Shown: positions 1 to 8,972 of the stretch, in pieces
How the letters are laid out: every line of letters begins with the position of its first letter
Position numbering within the stretch: position 1 is the first letter of the stretch
DNA from: CAIZGX01 sp044374295
GTDB lineage: Bacteria > Bacteroidota > Bacteroidia > Flavobacteriales_D > Sanyastnellaceae
Assembly: GCA_044374295.1 (NCBI GenBank)
Contig: JBILOU010000036.1
Location: 1 to 21,164 of the forward strand
Direction: 5' to 3'
Length of the DNA stretch: 21,164 nucleotides
The notes under the pieces: model-generated
The model's database searches: none
What the model was told of the DNA's origin: nothing
What the model saw: only the letters and a program-made list of their open reading frames with translations
Position numbers and translations under genes: made by a program

Positions 1-2226
1 ACGCAAATTGCAACGCTTGAACAAGCACAAGAAATGGGACTTCGTCCCGAAGAATTTGATCAAATCAAAACCATCTTAGGCCGCACGCCGAATTTCACGG
101 AAATGTGCGTGTATTCTGTGATGTGGAGCGAACACTGCTCTTACAAAAACAGTATCAAATGGTTGAAAACCCTTCCGAAGGACGGACCACATATGTTGGT
201 AAAGGCCGGAGAAGAGAACGCTGGTCTAGTTGATATTGGCGACGGCTTGGGCTGCGCCTTCAAAATAGAATCACATAACCACCCGAGTGCGCTTGAGCCT
301 TATCAAGGCGCAGCTACCGGTGTTGGTGGAATTAATCGCGACATCTTCACCATGGGTGCGCGTCCGATTGCGCAATTGAATTCATTGCGTTTCGGAAAAC
401 TAGACAATCCGAAAACCAAATGGTTGTTGGAAGGTGTGGTGAAAGGAATTGGTAATTATGGAAACGCCTTCGGTATTCCTACTGTTGGTGGTGAAGTATT
501 TTTCGACGAGAGCTACCAAGTGAACCCGCTGGTAAACGCCATGTCTGTGGGCTTGGTTGAAAACGGAAAGATGATTAGCGCGAAAGCAAGAGGCGTTGGA
601 AATCCGGTTTACATTGTTGGTTCTGCCACAGGAAAAGATGGAATCAAAGGAGCGTCATTCGCTTCGAAAGATATTACGGCTGAATCTGCGAAGGATCTTC
701 CTTCTGTTCAGGTGGGCGATCCGTTTCAAGAAAAATTATTGTTGGAAGCAACCATGGAATTGGCGGAAACCGATGCGATTGCAGGAATGCAAGACATGGG
801 TGCTGCAGGTATCACCTGCTCTACCTCTGAAATGAGCGCGGGTGGCGGTGTTGGAATGGACATTCAGTTAGACAAGGTTCCAACCAGACAAGAAGGTATG
901 CAGCCTTTTGAGATTTTACTTTCCGAATCGCAAGAGCGTATGCTTATTGTGATTAAAAAAGGACACGAAGAGGAAGTAGAAAAGATTTTCGAAAAGTGGG
1001 ATTTACACGCTGCTGAAATTGGAGTTGTAACAGACGGACCCATGGTTCGCTATTTCATGAATGGTGTAATTGTGAGCGAAATTCCTGCAGAGAGCTTGGT
1101 TCTTGGCGGTGGGGCTCCTGTTTATGAAAGAGAATACAGCGAGCCTGCTTATTATGCAGAGAACAAGAAGTTCAACATGGATAACGTGGCTGAACCGAAA
1201 GACTATGTTGTGACTGCAAGACAGTTGATTGCTTTACCGAACATTGCGAGCAAGCGTTGGGTGTATGAGCAATACGACAGCATGGTAGGTACCGTGAACA
1301 TGAGCACGAATCGCAAGAGCGACGCGGCTGTAGTGAACGTAAAAGGAACCAACAAAGCGGTTGTTTTAACTGTTGACTGTAACGCGCGTTACGTGAACAA
1401 CGATCCAGAAATTGGAACACAAATCGCGGTTGCGGAAGCAGCGCGTAACATTGTGTGTTCAGGGGGTGAGCCTTCGGCAATTACGAACTGCTTGAACTTT
1501 GGCAATCCGTACAACCCAGAAGTATACTGGCAGTTCGTAGGAGCAATCAAAGGAATGGGTGCTGCTTGCACGAAGTTCCAAACTCCTGTTACAGGCGGAA
1601 ACGTGAGCTTCTACAATCAAACAGCAAAAGCAGACGGATCTGCTGCGCCGGTCTTCCCTACTCCAACCATTGGTATGTTGGGGGTAATGAAAGACAAGAG
1701 CTTGCAAATGACGTTGGACTTCAAATACAAAGGCGATTTAATTTTCCTTTTGGGAACTACTCAAAACGAAATTAATTCGAGCGAATACTTAGCGAACATT
1801 GTCGGAACCCTTGGTTCTCCGGCACCTTCGTTCAACTTGGAAGAAGAATATCAACTTCAACAGTGCATTAAAGGACTTATTAAAAACAGTTTCATTAACG
1901 CGGCACATGACGTGAGCGACGGTGGATTGTTTACTACGTTGGTTGAAATGTGCTTGCCGAATGATCTTGGATTCGACATTGTAACTGACAGTGAAATTCG
2001 TAAAGATGCATTCTTGTTTGGCGAATCACAAAGCCGAGTAGTTGTTTCAGTGGTGGAAGAAGACGAAGACAAATTCTTAGACTTCGTTGCTGAAATGAAT
2101 ATCCCTTGCTTGCTTTTAGGTCACGTTACCAAAGGAAGATGCACGGTTGACGAACAAAATTTTGGAATGATTGCAGATTATAAAGAACTTTATGACAATG
2201 CAATTGGAAAAGAAATGGCGAACTAA
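1..2226 (+). CDS. purL: Phosphoribosylformylglycinamidine synthase, PurL subunit (5' end outside the window)
   Basis: This is the glutaminase-independent synthetase of purine biosynthesis, which uses ATP and ammonia to convert FGAR to FGAM in the cytoplasm. The reading frame is open from base 1 and 11 in-frame codons precede the first ATG at 34, so the true start is probably upstream. Counting from that ATG, the PurL signature MWSEHCSYKNS lies at residues 30-40, the SHNHPSALEPYQGAATG nucleotide-binding region at about 80-96, and a second-half GGNVSFYN segment near 525. The second AIR-synthase-like half ends normally with TAA. The roughly 740-residue size is that of the small PurL, which works with separate PurQ and PurS; neither gene is in the window. 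The PASTA gene starts 17 bp downstream, suggesting co-transcription. The identification is secure. Confidence 0.96.
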   Translation, partial: TQIATLEQAQEMGLRPEEFDQIKTILGRTPNFTEMCVYSVMWSEHCSYKNSIKWLKTLPKDGPHMLVKAGEENAGLVDIGDGLGCAFKIESHNHPSALEPYQGAATGVGGINRDIFTMGARPIAQLNSLRFGKLDNPKTKWLLEGVVKGIGNYGNAFGIPTVGGEVFFDESYQVNPLVNAMSVGLVENGKMISAKARGVGNPVYIVGSATGKDGIKGASFASKDITAESAKDLPSVQVGDPFQEKLLLEATMELAETDAIAGMQDMGAAGITCSTSEMSAGGGVGMDIQLDKVPTRQEGMQPFEILLSESQERMLIVIKKGHEEEVEKIFEKWDLHAAEIGVVTDGPMVRYFMNGVIVSEIPAESLVLGGGAPVYEREYSEPAYYAENKKFNMDNVAEPKDYVVTARQLIALPNIASKRWVYEQYDSMVGTVNMSTNRKSDAAVVNVKGTNKAVVLTVDCNARYVNNDPEIGTQIAVAEAARNIVCSGGEPSAITNCLNFGNPYNPEVYWQFVGAIKGMGAACTKFQTPVTGGNVSFYNQTAKADGSAAPVFPTPTIGMLGVMKDKSLQMTLDFKYKGDLIFLLGTTQNEINSSEYLANIVGTLGSPAPSFNLEEEYQLQQCIKGLIKNSFINAAHDVSDGGLFTTLVEMCLPNDLGFDIVTDSEIRKDAFLFGESQSRVVVSVVEEDEDKFLDFVAEMNIPCLLLGHVTKGRCTVDEQNFGMIADYKELYDNAIGKEMAN

Positions 2227-2243
2227 TTCTTTGAATTGAAACT

Positions 2244-3071
2244 ATGTCGTTTGTAAAATTTTTAAAATCGAAATACGGAAAGAAGCAGATGCTCATCATT
2301 TTGGGCGTGAACTTATTTTTGTTTCTTGGTGTTATTTTCTTTTTGAAGTTTTACACGCGTCACGACGAGGCCATTCAGATTCCAGATCTAAAAGGAAAAT
2401 CTGAAGCAGAGGCGCGCACGATTTTAGATGAACTCGATTTGGAGATGGTGGTAACAGACAGTTTGTTCGTTGCCACTGCTGCGCCAGGCACAGTGCGAGA
2501 TCAAAGTCCGAAGCCCGGAAGCATGGTGAAAGACGGACGTGTTGTCTTCATTAGCATTTTCAAAAGAACGCCACCGATGGTGCCTATTAATGTGAAGGAA
2601 GGTGACCACATTCAGATCGCTTCACTTCGCTTGACCAACAAGGGAATCAAGTTTCAAATTAAGTATGCTCCAAACAACAGCATGATTGGTGTTGTCATGA
2701 AAGTGGAATACAACGGACGTTCCCTGAAATATGGCGAATTGTTGGAACATGGCCAAACAGTGGTGCTTACGGTAGGTGAAGGAGCGAAAACAACAGTGCC
2801 TGTTCCGAACCTTTTCGGATTGTCTTACAACGAAGCGATTAACATGCTGAACAGTTTGAATTTATCTGGACAAGGATTCTTCGAACCTGCTGCATACAGT
2901 TCTGCTGACTCTGCGCAGTATCACGTTTGCAGACAAGACCCAAAGTATTCCTCTCAGGCTATCCCGATGGCCGCAGGACGATTTATGGATTTCTGGTTAA
3001 GCAAAGAACCCTGCACAATAGATACGTTAATCAATCCGTTTGAGCAGCAACAAGACCTATTCGTACCTTAA
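2244..3071 (+). CDS. Membrane-anchored PASTA-domain protein
   Basis: This 275-residue protein has a short basic N-terminus, one hydrophobic membrane segment at about residues 16-35, and an outward-facing remainder made of PASTA-type repeats at about 43-107, 110-178 and 186-254. The first and third show the typical start (IPDLKGKSEAEARTILDEL and VPNLFGLSYNEAINMLNSL); the middle one is more diverged. PASTA domains are known from penicillin-binding proteins and Ser/Thr kinases, where they sense peptidoglycan, but no kinase or transpeptidase domain is present here. The stop codon overlaps the next ATG by one base (TAATG), so translation may be coupled. From memory, similar stand-alone PASTA proteins sit beside rluD in Flavobacteria. 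A cell-envelope role is inferred. Confidence 0.88.
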   Translation: MSFVKFLKSKYGKKQMLIILGVNLFLFLGVIFFLKFYTRHDEAIQIPDLKGKSEAEARTILDELDLEMVVTDSLFVATAAPGTVRDQSPKPGSMVKDGRVVFISIFKRTPPMVPINVKEGDHIQIASLRLTNKGIKFQIKYAPNNSMIGVVMKVEYNGRSLKYGELLEHGQTVVLTVGEGAKTTVPVPNLFGLSYNEAINMLNSLNLSGQGFFEPAAYSSADSAQYHVCRQDPKYSSQAIPMAAGRFMDFWLSKEPCTIDTLINPFEQQQDLFVP

Positions 3072-4945
3072 TGAAAAAACTTCTTTCTATCGTTTTCTTG
3101 TTTGCGTTTTTGTCGAGCTTCTCACAAGAAACGGAGACTGTTATTCGTTTCGATGCACATCGCAATGCACAATCTAAAAAAGAATTTATTTGGAAGCAGC
3201 AAGGCCAAACCCGCGGCGGGACGGCTAGTTTAACGCTTCCTTTCTTCGATGATTTTTCAAGATATTCTTTGCCCACGAATGACCCTGCCGTTCCCAATGC
3301 ATGGCAACGCTGGTCAGACACGTGTGCCTTTATAAATTCAGGATTTCCAATTGCTCCTCCTTCAATAGGTGTAGCAACGTTAGACGGATTGCGCGCAGAT
3401 GGTTACCCATATAACTTCGCCGATGAGTTTTCCTACGGAAGTGCCGACACGCTAACCTCTCTTCCAATTGACCTTTCAACATTAAACGCAGCAGATCAAG
3501 TTTTTCTTTCATTCTTCTATCAAGGTGGTGGAATGGGAAACAATCCTGATGTCGGTGACAGTTTAATTGTCGAATTCTTCTCGCCTTTCGGCGCCGGACA
3601 ATGGACGCAAGTATGGACCAGTCCCGAAGTTTTTCCAACAGACACCTTCGAACAAATATTTATTGCGGTGAATGCTCCGGAATATTTGCTCGATGGATTT
3701 CAATTTAGATTCAGAAATTTCGGAACGCTAAGTGGTGCATTTGACCATTGGCACATTGACTATGTTCAGCTTGATGCTGGAGTAGATTCGAGCAATGTCA
3801 TATTCGACGAAGTGTGCATGCAATATCCTTTGCGCACCTTACTCAATGAATACACTGCTATGCCTTTGACGCACTTCGCAGCGAATTCAAGCAGTAACAT
3901 GGCTGCAAGCATTGCTGTTCAAGAACGCAACTTGGGCAACGACGAGAACATTGTAACCAGTTATAGCATTACGAAGCAAGATGGAACCTCACAGGTTTTC
4001 AATGCGGTTGATTTCAATACGGCGCTAAATGCGAATTCTTCTTTCACAAGAACGATTAACCTAAACGGATTTACCTACAACGTTACACCTGATGACACGT
4101 GTTCTTACTTCGATGTAAAAACATATATCAATCCAACAGACGCCCGTCTTCAAAACGACACTGCAACATTGCGTCAGTATTTTTACAACTACTACGCATA
4201 CGACGACGGCACGGCAGAACGTGGATATTCTAATTCGGCAGCAGGTGGAATGATTGCGACGAAGTTTCGTGCGGAAGTGACTGACTCGTTATTGGGCTTG
4301 TTCATCTTTTGGTTACCCTCTGGGGTAAACGTAAGCGCAGAAACATTTTTGTTACGTGCTTGGGCCGACGGAGGAACGCAACCTGGAGCGGAGCTTGGAG
4401 AAAACTTCAATTACCACCATCCTGCTTTCTACCAACACGGCGAAAACTACTTCTCTTATTACGCATACGACAATCCAATTGCAGTAACTGGAAACTTCTA
4501 TGTTGGTTGGGTGCAAAGCGGCAGTGTAGGGCTTCCCATAGGAAATGACAAGAGCGGAATCACGAACGCTACGAAAGTCTTTTACAACAATGGATTCCAA
4601 CAGCCTTGGCAACAATCGAGTATCAACGGATCACTTATGATTCGTCCCGTATTCAAATCTGGAAAATCTTCGGTTTGGAATTCTGTTACAGAACTTTCTG
4701 CAGAAACTCCTTCCCTTTTCCCGAATCCGTTTAACAGCAACTTTACCATTCAGGGATTGAATGAAAACCATTCGTATAAAGTATCTATTCTTTCTTCAAC
4801 CGGGCAGCTTATTGAGACTTCTTTCCATTCACATGTGAGCAACATTGAGATGGAAAACAATTCTCTTCCTGTTGGAATATATTTCATTCAAATCACTAAC
4901 AATTCAACACAAGAAATCATTCGCTTAAAAGCAATGAAACAATAA
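3071..4945 (+). CDS. Secreted T9SS type A sorting-domain protein
   Basis: This 624-residue protein begins with a signal peptide (two lysines, a hydrophobic stretch to about residue 17, likely cleavage near SFS-QE). It ends at about residues 546-624 with a typical type IX secretion C-terminal sorting domain: LFPNPFNSNFTIQG, then a STGQLIE-like segment, LPVGIYFIQ and a short basic tail. It should therefore be exported by Sec and then moved across the outer membrane by the T9SS, with removal of the C-terminal domain. The middle part is rich in Tyr, Phe, Asn and Asp and looks beta-rich; a segment with DDFSRYS near residue 60 resembles flavobacterial surface proteins of unknown role. I see no catalytic motif. 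It is packed between the PASTA gene (1-base overlap) and rluD (1-base gap). Confidence 0.88.
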   Translation: MKKLLSIVFLFAFLSSFSQETETVIRFDAHRNAQSKKEFIWKQQGQTRGGTASLTLPFFDDFSRYSLPTNDPAVPNAWQRWSDTCAFINSGFPIAPPSIGVATLDGLRADGYPYNFADEFSYGSADTLTSLPIDLSTLNAADQVFLSFFYQGGGMGNNPDVGDSLIVEFFSPFGAGQWTQVWTSPEVFPTDTFEQIFIAVNAPEYLLDGFQFRFRNFGTLSGAFDHWHIDYVQLDAGVDSSNVIFDEVCMQYPLRTLLNEYTAMPLTHFAANSSSNMAASIAVQERNLGNDENIVTSYSITKQDGTSQVFNAVDFNTALNANSSFTRTINLNGFTYNVTPDDTCSYFDVKTYINPTDARLQNDTATLRQYFYNYYAYDDGTAERGYSNSAAGGMIATKFRAEVTDSLLGLFIFWLPSGVNVSAETFLLRAWADGGTQPGAELGENFNYHHPAFYQHGENYFSYYAYDNPIAVTGNFYVGWVQSGSVGLPIGNDKSGITNATKVFYNNGFQQPWQQSSINGSLMIRPVFKSGKSSVWNSVTELSAETPSLFPNPFNSNFTIQGLNENHSYKVSILSSTGQLIETSFHSHVSNIEMENNSLPVGIYFIQITNNSTQEIIRLKAMKQ

Positions 4946-4946
4946 G

Positions 4947-5975
4947 ATGGAAGAAAACGAGATTCTAGACGAACAGGAAGAAGGGTTTTTCGAGCATCAT
5001 CGAATTGTATCAGACAAAGGCCAAAAGTTAATGCGCTTAGACAAGTTCTTGGTTGATCGCCTCGAACGCACTTCGCGTAACCGCATTCAAAACGCAGCCG
5101 ACGACGGTTATGTAAAAGTGAATGGTGTTCCTGTAAAAAGCAGTTACAAGGTTAAGCCCAACGACGTAATAACCATTGAAATGCCTTATCCCGTGCGGGA
5201 TATGGAACTTATTGCTGAAGACATTCCCATTGAAATTGTTTACGAAGACAATGATTTGGTAATTCTAATGAAACCGAAGAACATGGTTGTTCATCCGGGA
5301 TTTGGAAATTTCTCGGGTACTTTGTTGAATGCCATGCTGTTTCATTTTCAGAACCTTCCGATTAATAGCGATGCACGTCCGGGATTGGTTCATAGACTCG
5401 ACAAAAACACAACTGGATTAATGGTTATTGCCAAGACCGAAGAAGCGTTGACTCATTTGGGAAAGCAGTTCTTCGATCGCACCATTGACAGAAGGTATGT
5501 GGCTTTGGTATGGGGAGATGTGAAAGAAGACGGAACTGTGATTGGAAATACAGGACGCAGTTTGAAAGACCGAAAAGTGTTCACCGTATTTCCGGAAGGC
5601 GATCATGGAAAGCATGCCGTTACTCACTACAAGGTTCTGAAGCGATACGGCTATGTGACTTTGGTAGAATGCAAATTGGAAACAGGAAGGACACATCAGA
5701 TTCGTGTTCACATGAAGCACATTGGGCACACGCTTTTTGGCGACTACGAATACGGTGGAGATAAAGTTTTGAAAGGAACCACTTTCAACAAATACAAGCA
5801 ATTCGTTCAGAACTGTCTTGACTTATTGCCAAGACAAGCGCTACATGCGCGAACACTCTCATTCACCCATCCGACTACTGGAGAATGGATGAGTTTCGAA
5901 AGTAATCTTCCTGATGACATGCAAGCAGTGCTCGACAAATGGGAGAACTACTCGGAAAATAGTATGAAGGGATAG
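4947..5975 (+). CDS. rluD: RluA/RluD-family 23S rRNA pseudouridine synthase
   Basis: This 342-residue enzyme converts uridines to pseudouridine in rRNA, probably the helix 69 sites of 23S rRNA if it is a true RluD. An S4-like RNA-binding domain covers about residues 28-75 (MRLDKFLVDRL, then GYVKVNG). The synthase domain follows, with the catalytic motif HRLDKNTTG at 149-157 and catalytic Asp152. The conserved GRTHQIRVHM segment also supports the family. The start at 4947 lies one base after the previous stop, so the gene closes the purL to rluD run. The exact substrate (RluD rather than RluA or RluC) cannot be proved from sequence; the N-terminal S4 domain argues against RluA. Confidence 0.9.
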   Translation: MEENEILDEQEEGFFEHHRIVSDKGQKLMRLDKFLVDRLERTSRNRIQNAADDGYVKVNGVPVKSSYKVKPNDVITIEMPYPVRDMELIAEDIPIEIVYEDNDLVILMKPKNMVVHPGFGNFSGTLLNAMLFHFQNLPINSDARPGLVHRLDKNTTGLMVIAKTEEALTHLGKQFFDRTIDRRYVALVWGDVKEDGTVIGNTGRSLKDRKVFTVFPEGDHGKHAVTHYKVLKRYGYVTLVECKLETGRTHQIRVHMKHIGHTLFGDYEYGGDKVLKGTTFNKYKQFVQNCLDLLPRQALHARTLSFTHPTTGEWMSFESNLPDDMQAVLDKWENYSENSMKG

Positions 5976-5997
5976 TAGTTGATTTAAAATCTTCGCT

Positions 5998-6005
5998 TAC
6001 CTTCG
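5998..6005 (+). promoter_or_regulatory. Candidate -7 promoter element for the secretion-like operon
   Basis: TACCTTCG matches the Bacteroidota -7 form TAnnTTTG except for C in place of the third T. A TTG lies 16 bp upstream at the end of the rluD intergenic start. The same octamer with the following TG, and then an AACAAT, occurs before the hydrolase gene at 11016, which strengthens the call. It lies 39 bp before the ATG at 6045. Confidence 0.45.
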
Positions 6006-6018
6006 TGCTTTGAACAAT

Positions 6019-6081
6019 ATGACAAAAGTCATGTTTTCAAAATTATGGCTGAATCCACAAGCTCTATCTACAAGTCACTAA
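6019..6081 (+). other. Possible 20-codon leader ORF overlapping the ABC gene start
   Basis: The first ATG after the candidate promoter opens a 20-codon frame, beginning MTKVMFSK and ending LSTSH, with its TAA inside the ABC gene in another frame. Its first 14 bases form a perfect inverted repeat (ATGAC, AAAA, GTCAT). It may be a translational leader or merely an accidental ATG. Confidence 0.2.
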
Positions 6082-7613
6082 GCGAGTTGCTTAAACTTGA
6101 GAAGTATTTTATTCGAAAAGTTATTCTCCTCTCTTCTCTTGCCGGTCTTTTCTCATTGGCTATTCCTGTTGGGGTGCAACTGTTGCTAACCTTCGTCACT
6201 GCACAAGAGGTAAGACCTGGCATGTACGCGATACTCCTACTCATCATTTTCTTTGTTTGGCTGAACGGTGCATTGCAAATACGACTAATGAAAGAAGGGG
6301 AAGACGTTGAACAAAGACTTTTCGCGCAACTCGCATATACTTATTTAGGTCGAATTCTGAATCAGAACCCGCAAGCGAACGATCGCAGTTTTGCGAAATA
6401 TTTTATAGAAATCAGTTACCTGCAAAAAGGATTCAGCAAGTTGTTTATTGATTTACTGTTTGCCTCGCTTCAACTTACATTCGGACTGTTGCTTATTTCA
6501 TTCTACCATCCCATTTTCTTTCTATTCGGACTTTCCTTTGTAATCTCGTTTATATTTCTTCTTCGATGGAAATTCAATGCCGCTGTCCAGTCGAGTTACG
6601 AAGAATCTTGCGCGAAATATGAAATGGTGAATTGGCTTTCTCTTGCAGAATTATTTCGCAAAAAGTTCAATCGTCCTAATTCAAAATTCGCATTCAGCGA
6701 AGCTGACAAGATTTCTGAAGAATATCTCGCATCGAAGCGTTTTCACTTCAAGCTTCTTCTTCAAAAACAAAATGCATTCCTCGCATTCAAAATAATAATT
6801 GTTGGAAGCATGCTTTTGCTTGGTAGCCTTTTGGCTGTGTCGCAAAAAATTAGCATTGGCCAATTCCTTGGAGCTGAAATTGTAATCGTTCTTGTAATTT
6901 CCAGTATTGAAAAAATATTATTCTCACTGAGCACAATTTTCGATACGCTTACGAGTATGCAAAAAGCTTTGTCATATCAAGGGAACAAACAAAGCGAGTT
7001 CACTTCAAATGAAGAAAGTCGAATCCCCATTCATTCCATTGACCGCATTGAGTGTCTGTTTCCATCTGTATTTATGCTTGAGCGAGGAAACACATACGCT
7101 TTAACAGGAGATTCTATTTCTTGCAAGAAGTTTTTGCAAGCGCTTGACTTACGCAATGAAAACTCCTTTGGCCTGAAGTGTAACGGACACGACCTCAAGC
7201 ACATTTCAGTAAATAGTTTTAAAGGTAAAACGGCTTGGTGCGATCATCTTCCTGTTATACTTGAAGATTCATTCTTTGCCAATATCAAATGGAACACCGA
7301 CGCGAGCAATGATGAAATTACTTCAGCAGGCGAACTTGTTGGGCTCAACGAGTTCTATAAAAATTCCACTGAAGGAATTTATAAAACCACTCACCACCGA
7401 GATTCTATTTGGACATTGGAGCGTCGTGCATTGCTTGAATTAGCCCGCGCAATAGTTGCAAAGCCAGATTTACTTGTACTAAGAAATCAGTACATTCTGC
7501 AACATCCGAAAGGCCTGGAAATTATTCAATCGGAATTTAAATCTTCGATTATTCTCATTCATAACATTACTGAGTTGCCTTTGAACGACGTGAAGAAAAT
7601 TCAAATTAATTAA
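6045..7613 (+). CDS. ABC-exporter-like membrane protein with degenerate ATPase domain
   Basis: This 522-residue protein has an ABC-exporter layout: about six membrane segments (roughly residues 24-51, 60-78, 133-154, 157-174, 247-267, 274-294) followed by a nucleotide-binding-like region at about 335-522. No N-terminal peptidase domain is present. The ATPase motifs are eroded. The Walker A position reads GDSISCKKF (355-363), keeping the Lys but losing two glycines and the Ser/Thr. The signature position reads TLERR (457-461) instead of LSGGQ. Walker B ends VLRNQ (478-482), with no Asp-Glu. A histidine at 506 may be the H-loop residue. Its order with HlyD and TolC genes indicates a type I secretion or efflux assembly. 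It is probably unable to hydrolyse ATP alone; whether it is a pseudo-transporter or a divergent enzyme is open. Confidence 0.82.
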   Translation: MAESTSSIYKSLSELLKLEKYFIRKVILLSSLAGLFSLAIPVGVQLLLTFVTAQEVRPGMYAILLLIIFFVWLNGALQIRLMKEGEDVEQRLFAQLAYTYLGRILNQNPQANDRSFAKYFIEISYLQKGFSKLFIDLLFASLQLTFGLLLISFYHPIFFLFGLSFVISFIFLLRWKFNAAVQSSYEESCAKYEMVNWLSLAELFRKKFNRPNSKFAFSEADKISEEYLASKRFHFKLLLQKQNAFLAFKIIIVGSMLLLGSLLAVSQKISIGQFLGAEIVIVLVISSIEKILFSLSTIFDTLTSMQKALSYQGNKQSEFTSNEESRIPIHSIDRIECLFPSVFMLERGNTYALTGDSISCKKFLQALDLRNENSFGLKCNGHDLKHISVNSFKGKTAWCDHLPVILEDSFFANIKWNTDASNDEITSAGELVGLNEFYKNSTEGIYKTTHHRDSIWTLERRALLELARAIVAKPDLLVLRNQYILQHPKGLEIIQSEFKSSIILIHNITELPLNDVKKIQIN

Positions 7614-7616
7614 TTG

Positions 7617-8972
7617 ATGGAAAAGAATAACCTACCTCTCCTCGACGAAGTAAATTCTTCCAATCAGTTTGTTTCTTGGAACAAGATTGAACAACGTGCG
7701 AAGAATATTCGAACAGCTCGAATCTTACTCATTGCGCTAGCCATAATCATTGGAGTGCTGTGTATTCCTTGGACACAGAACATTACTAGTACCGGAAAGA
7801 TAATTTCACTAGAACCGAACTCGAGACCACAATCGATCGAGACTATTATTGGAGGACGGGTTGAGAAATGGTTTGTACAAGAGGGAGACAGCGTAAAAAA
7901 AGGTGATACCATTCTTTTTCTTTCCGAAGTCAAGGTAGATTACTTCGACCCGAATTTAGTTCAGAATACAGAGTCTCAGTTAAATTCTAAAGAGAGCGCC
8001 CTAGAAGGTTACATGTCGAAAATTGTATCACTCGACCTACAGATCAACGCAATGATCAGCGGAAAAGACGTGAAAAAAGATCAAACCCGAGCTAAGATTG
8101 AACAAGCGCAATTCAAAATTAGAACTGACAGCACAGATTTGGCCAACGCCGAGAGAAATGCGCAAATCATCGAAGAGCAATTTGTCCGTTATGAGCAGCT
8201 CTACAAGGAAGATTTAATTTCTCGAACTGAGCTTGAGACACGAAGAATGAGCACGCAAAATGCTGCTACCAAGGTTATTGAGCATCGAAACAAACTCTCC
8301 ATAGCTCGAAACGAACTCATGAATTTAAGACGTGAACTTCGGGCAATTGATGCAGAATACAGCGATAAAATCTCGAAAGCAGAAAGTGAAAAATTCGCTT
8401 CTATGTCCACCCTCTACACTGCCGAGGCGGAACTGACTAAACTTCAAAACCAGTTCAACAATTACGATCGCAGAAATGGTTTATACTACATCTTGGCACC
8501 TCAAGATGGATTCATAAGTAAGACATCGAAATCTGGAATTGGAGAAACGGTGAAAGAAGGTGAAGAGATCGCTCGCATAAGCCCTTATCAATTCGCGCAT
8601 GCCATTGAGATATTCATAGATCCAATGGATATGCCACTCGTTCATGCAGGTGAGCAGGTGCGTCTGATTTTTGATGGTTTTCCTGCATTTGTGATTTCCG
8701 GATGGCAGCACATTTCGAAAGGAGTATATAACGGAACTATTTTAACTGTTGATCCTGCATTGCACGAATCTGGGAAGTTCCGAGTGCTAGTAAGACCGCA
8801 AGAAGGTGAACAATGGCCAAGCGCATTGAAGCAAGGAGCAGGGGTTCAGGCCATAATGCTATTGAACGATGTTCCTGTTGGATATGAATTGTGGCGGAAG
8901 TTTAACGGATTCCCTCCTGACTTTTACTCGCCAGATCAATCGAAAAAGAAATCAGAAGAAAAGTCGAAATGA
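7617..8972 (+). CDS. HlyD-family membrane fusion (periplasmic adaptor) protein
   Basis: This 451-residue adaptor would bridge the inner-membrane ABC-like protein and the outer-membrane channel. A cytoplasmic N-terminus is followed by one membrane segment at about residues 34-52. A biotinyl-lipoyl-like half motif follows at about 77-103 (GGRVEKWFVQEGDSVKKGD), then a long charged coiled coil at about 117-287. The second lipoyl half is near YYILAPQDGFIS, and the C-terminal barrel segment contains MDMPLVHAGEQVRL. I chose the ATG at 7617; the TTG directly before it, adjoining the upstream stop, would add one residue. Its stop overlaps the next ATG (ATGA), so all three genes appear translationally coupled. 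The cargo is unknown; no toxin or bacteriocin gene is adjacent. Confidence 0.9.
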   Translation: MEKNNLPLLDEVNSSNQFVSWNKIEQRAKNIRTARILLIALAIIIGVLCIPWTQNITSTGKIISLEPNSRPQSIETIIGGRVEKWFVQEGDSVKKGDTILFLSEVKVDYFDPNLVQNTESQLNSKESALEGYMSKIVSLDLQINAMISGKDVKKDQTRAKIEQAQFKIRTDSTDLANAERNAQIIEEQFVRYEQLYKEDLISRTELETRRMSTQNAATKVIEHRNKLSIARNELMNLRRELRAIDAEYSDKISKAESEKFASMSTLYTAEAELTKLQNQFNNYDRRNGLYYILAPQDGFISKTSKSGIGETVKEGEEIARISPYQFAHAIEIFIDPMDMPLVHAGEQVRLIFDGFPAFVISGWQHISKGVYNGTILTVDPALHESGKFRVLVRPQEGEQWPSALKQGAGVQAIMLLNDVPVGYELWRKFNGFPPDFYSPDQSKKKSEEKSK

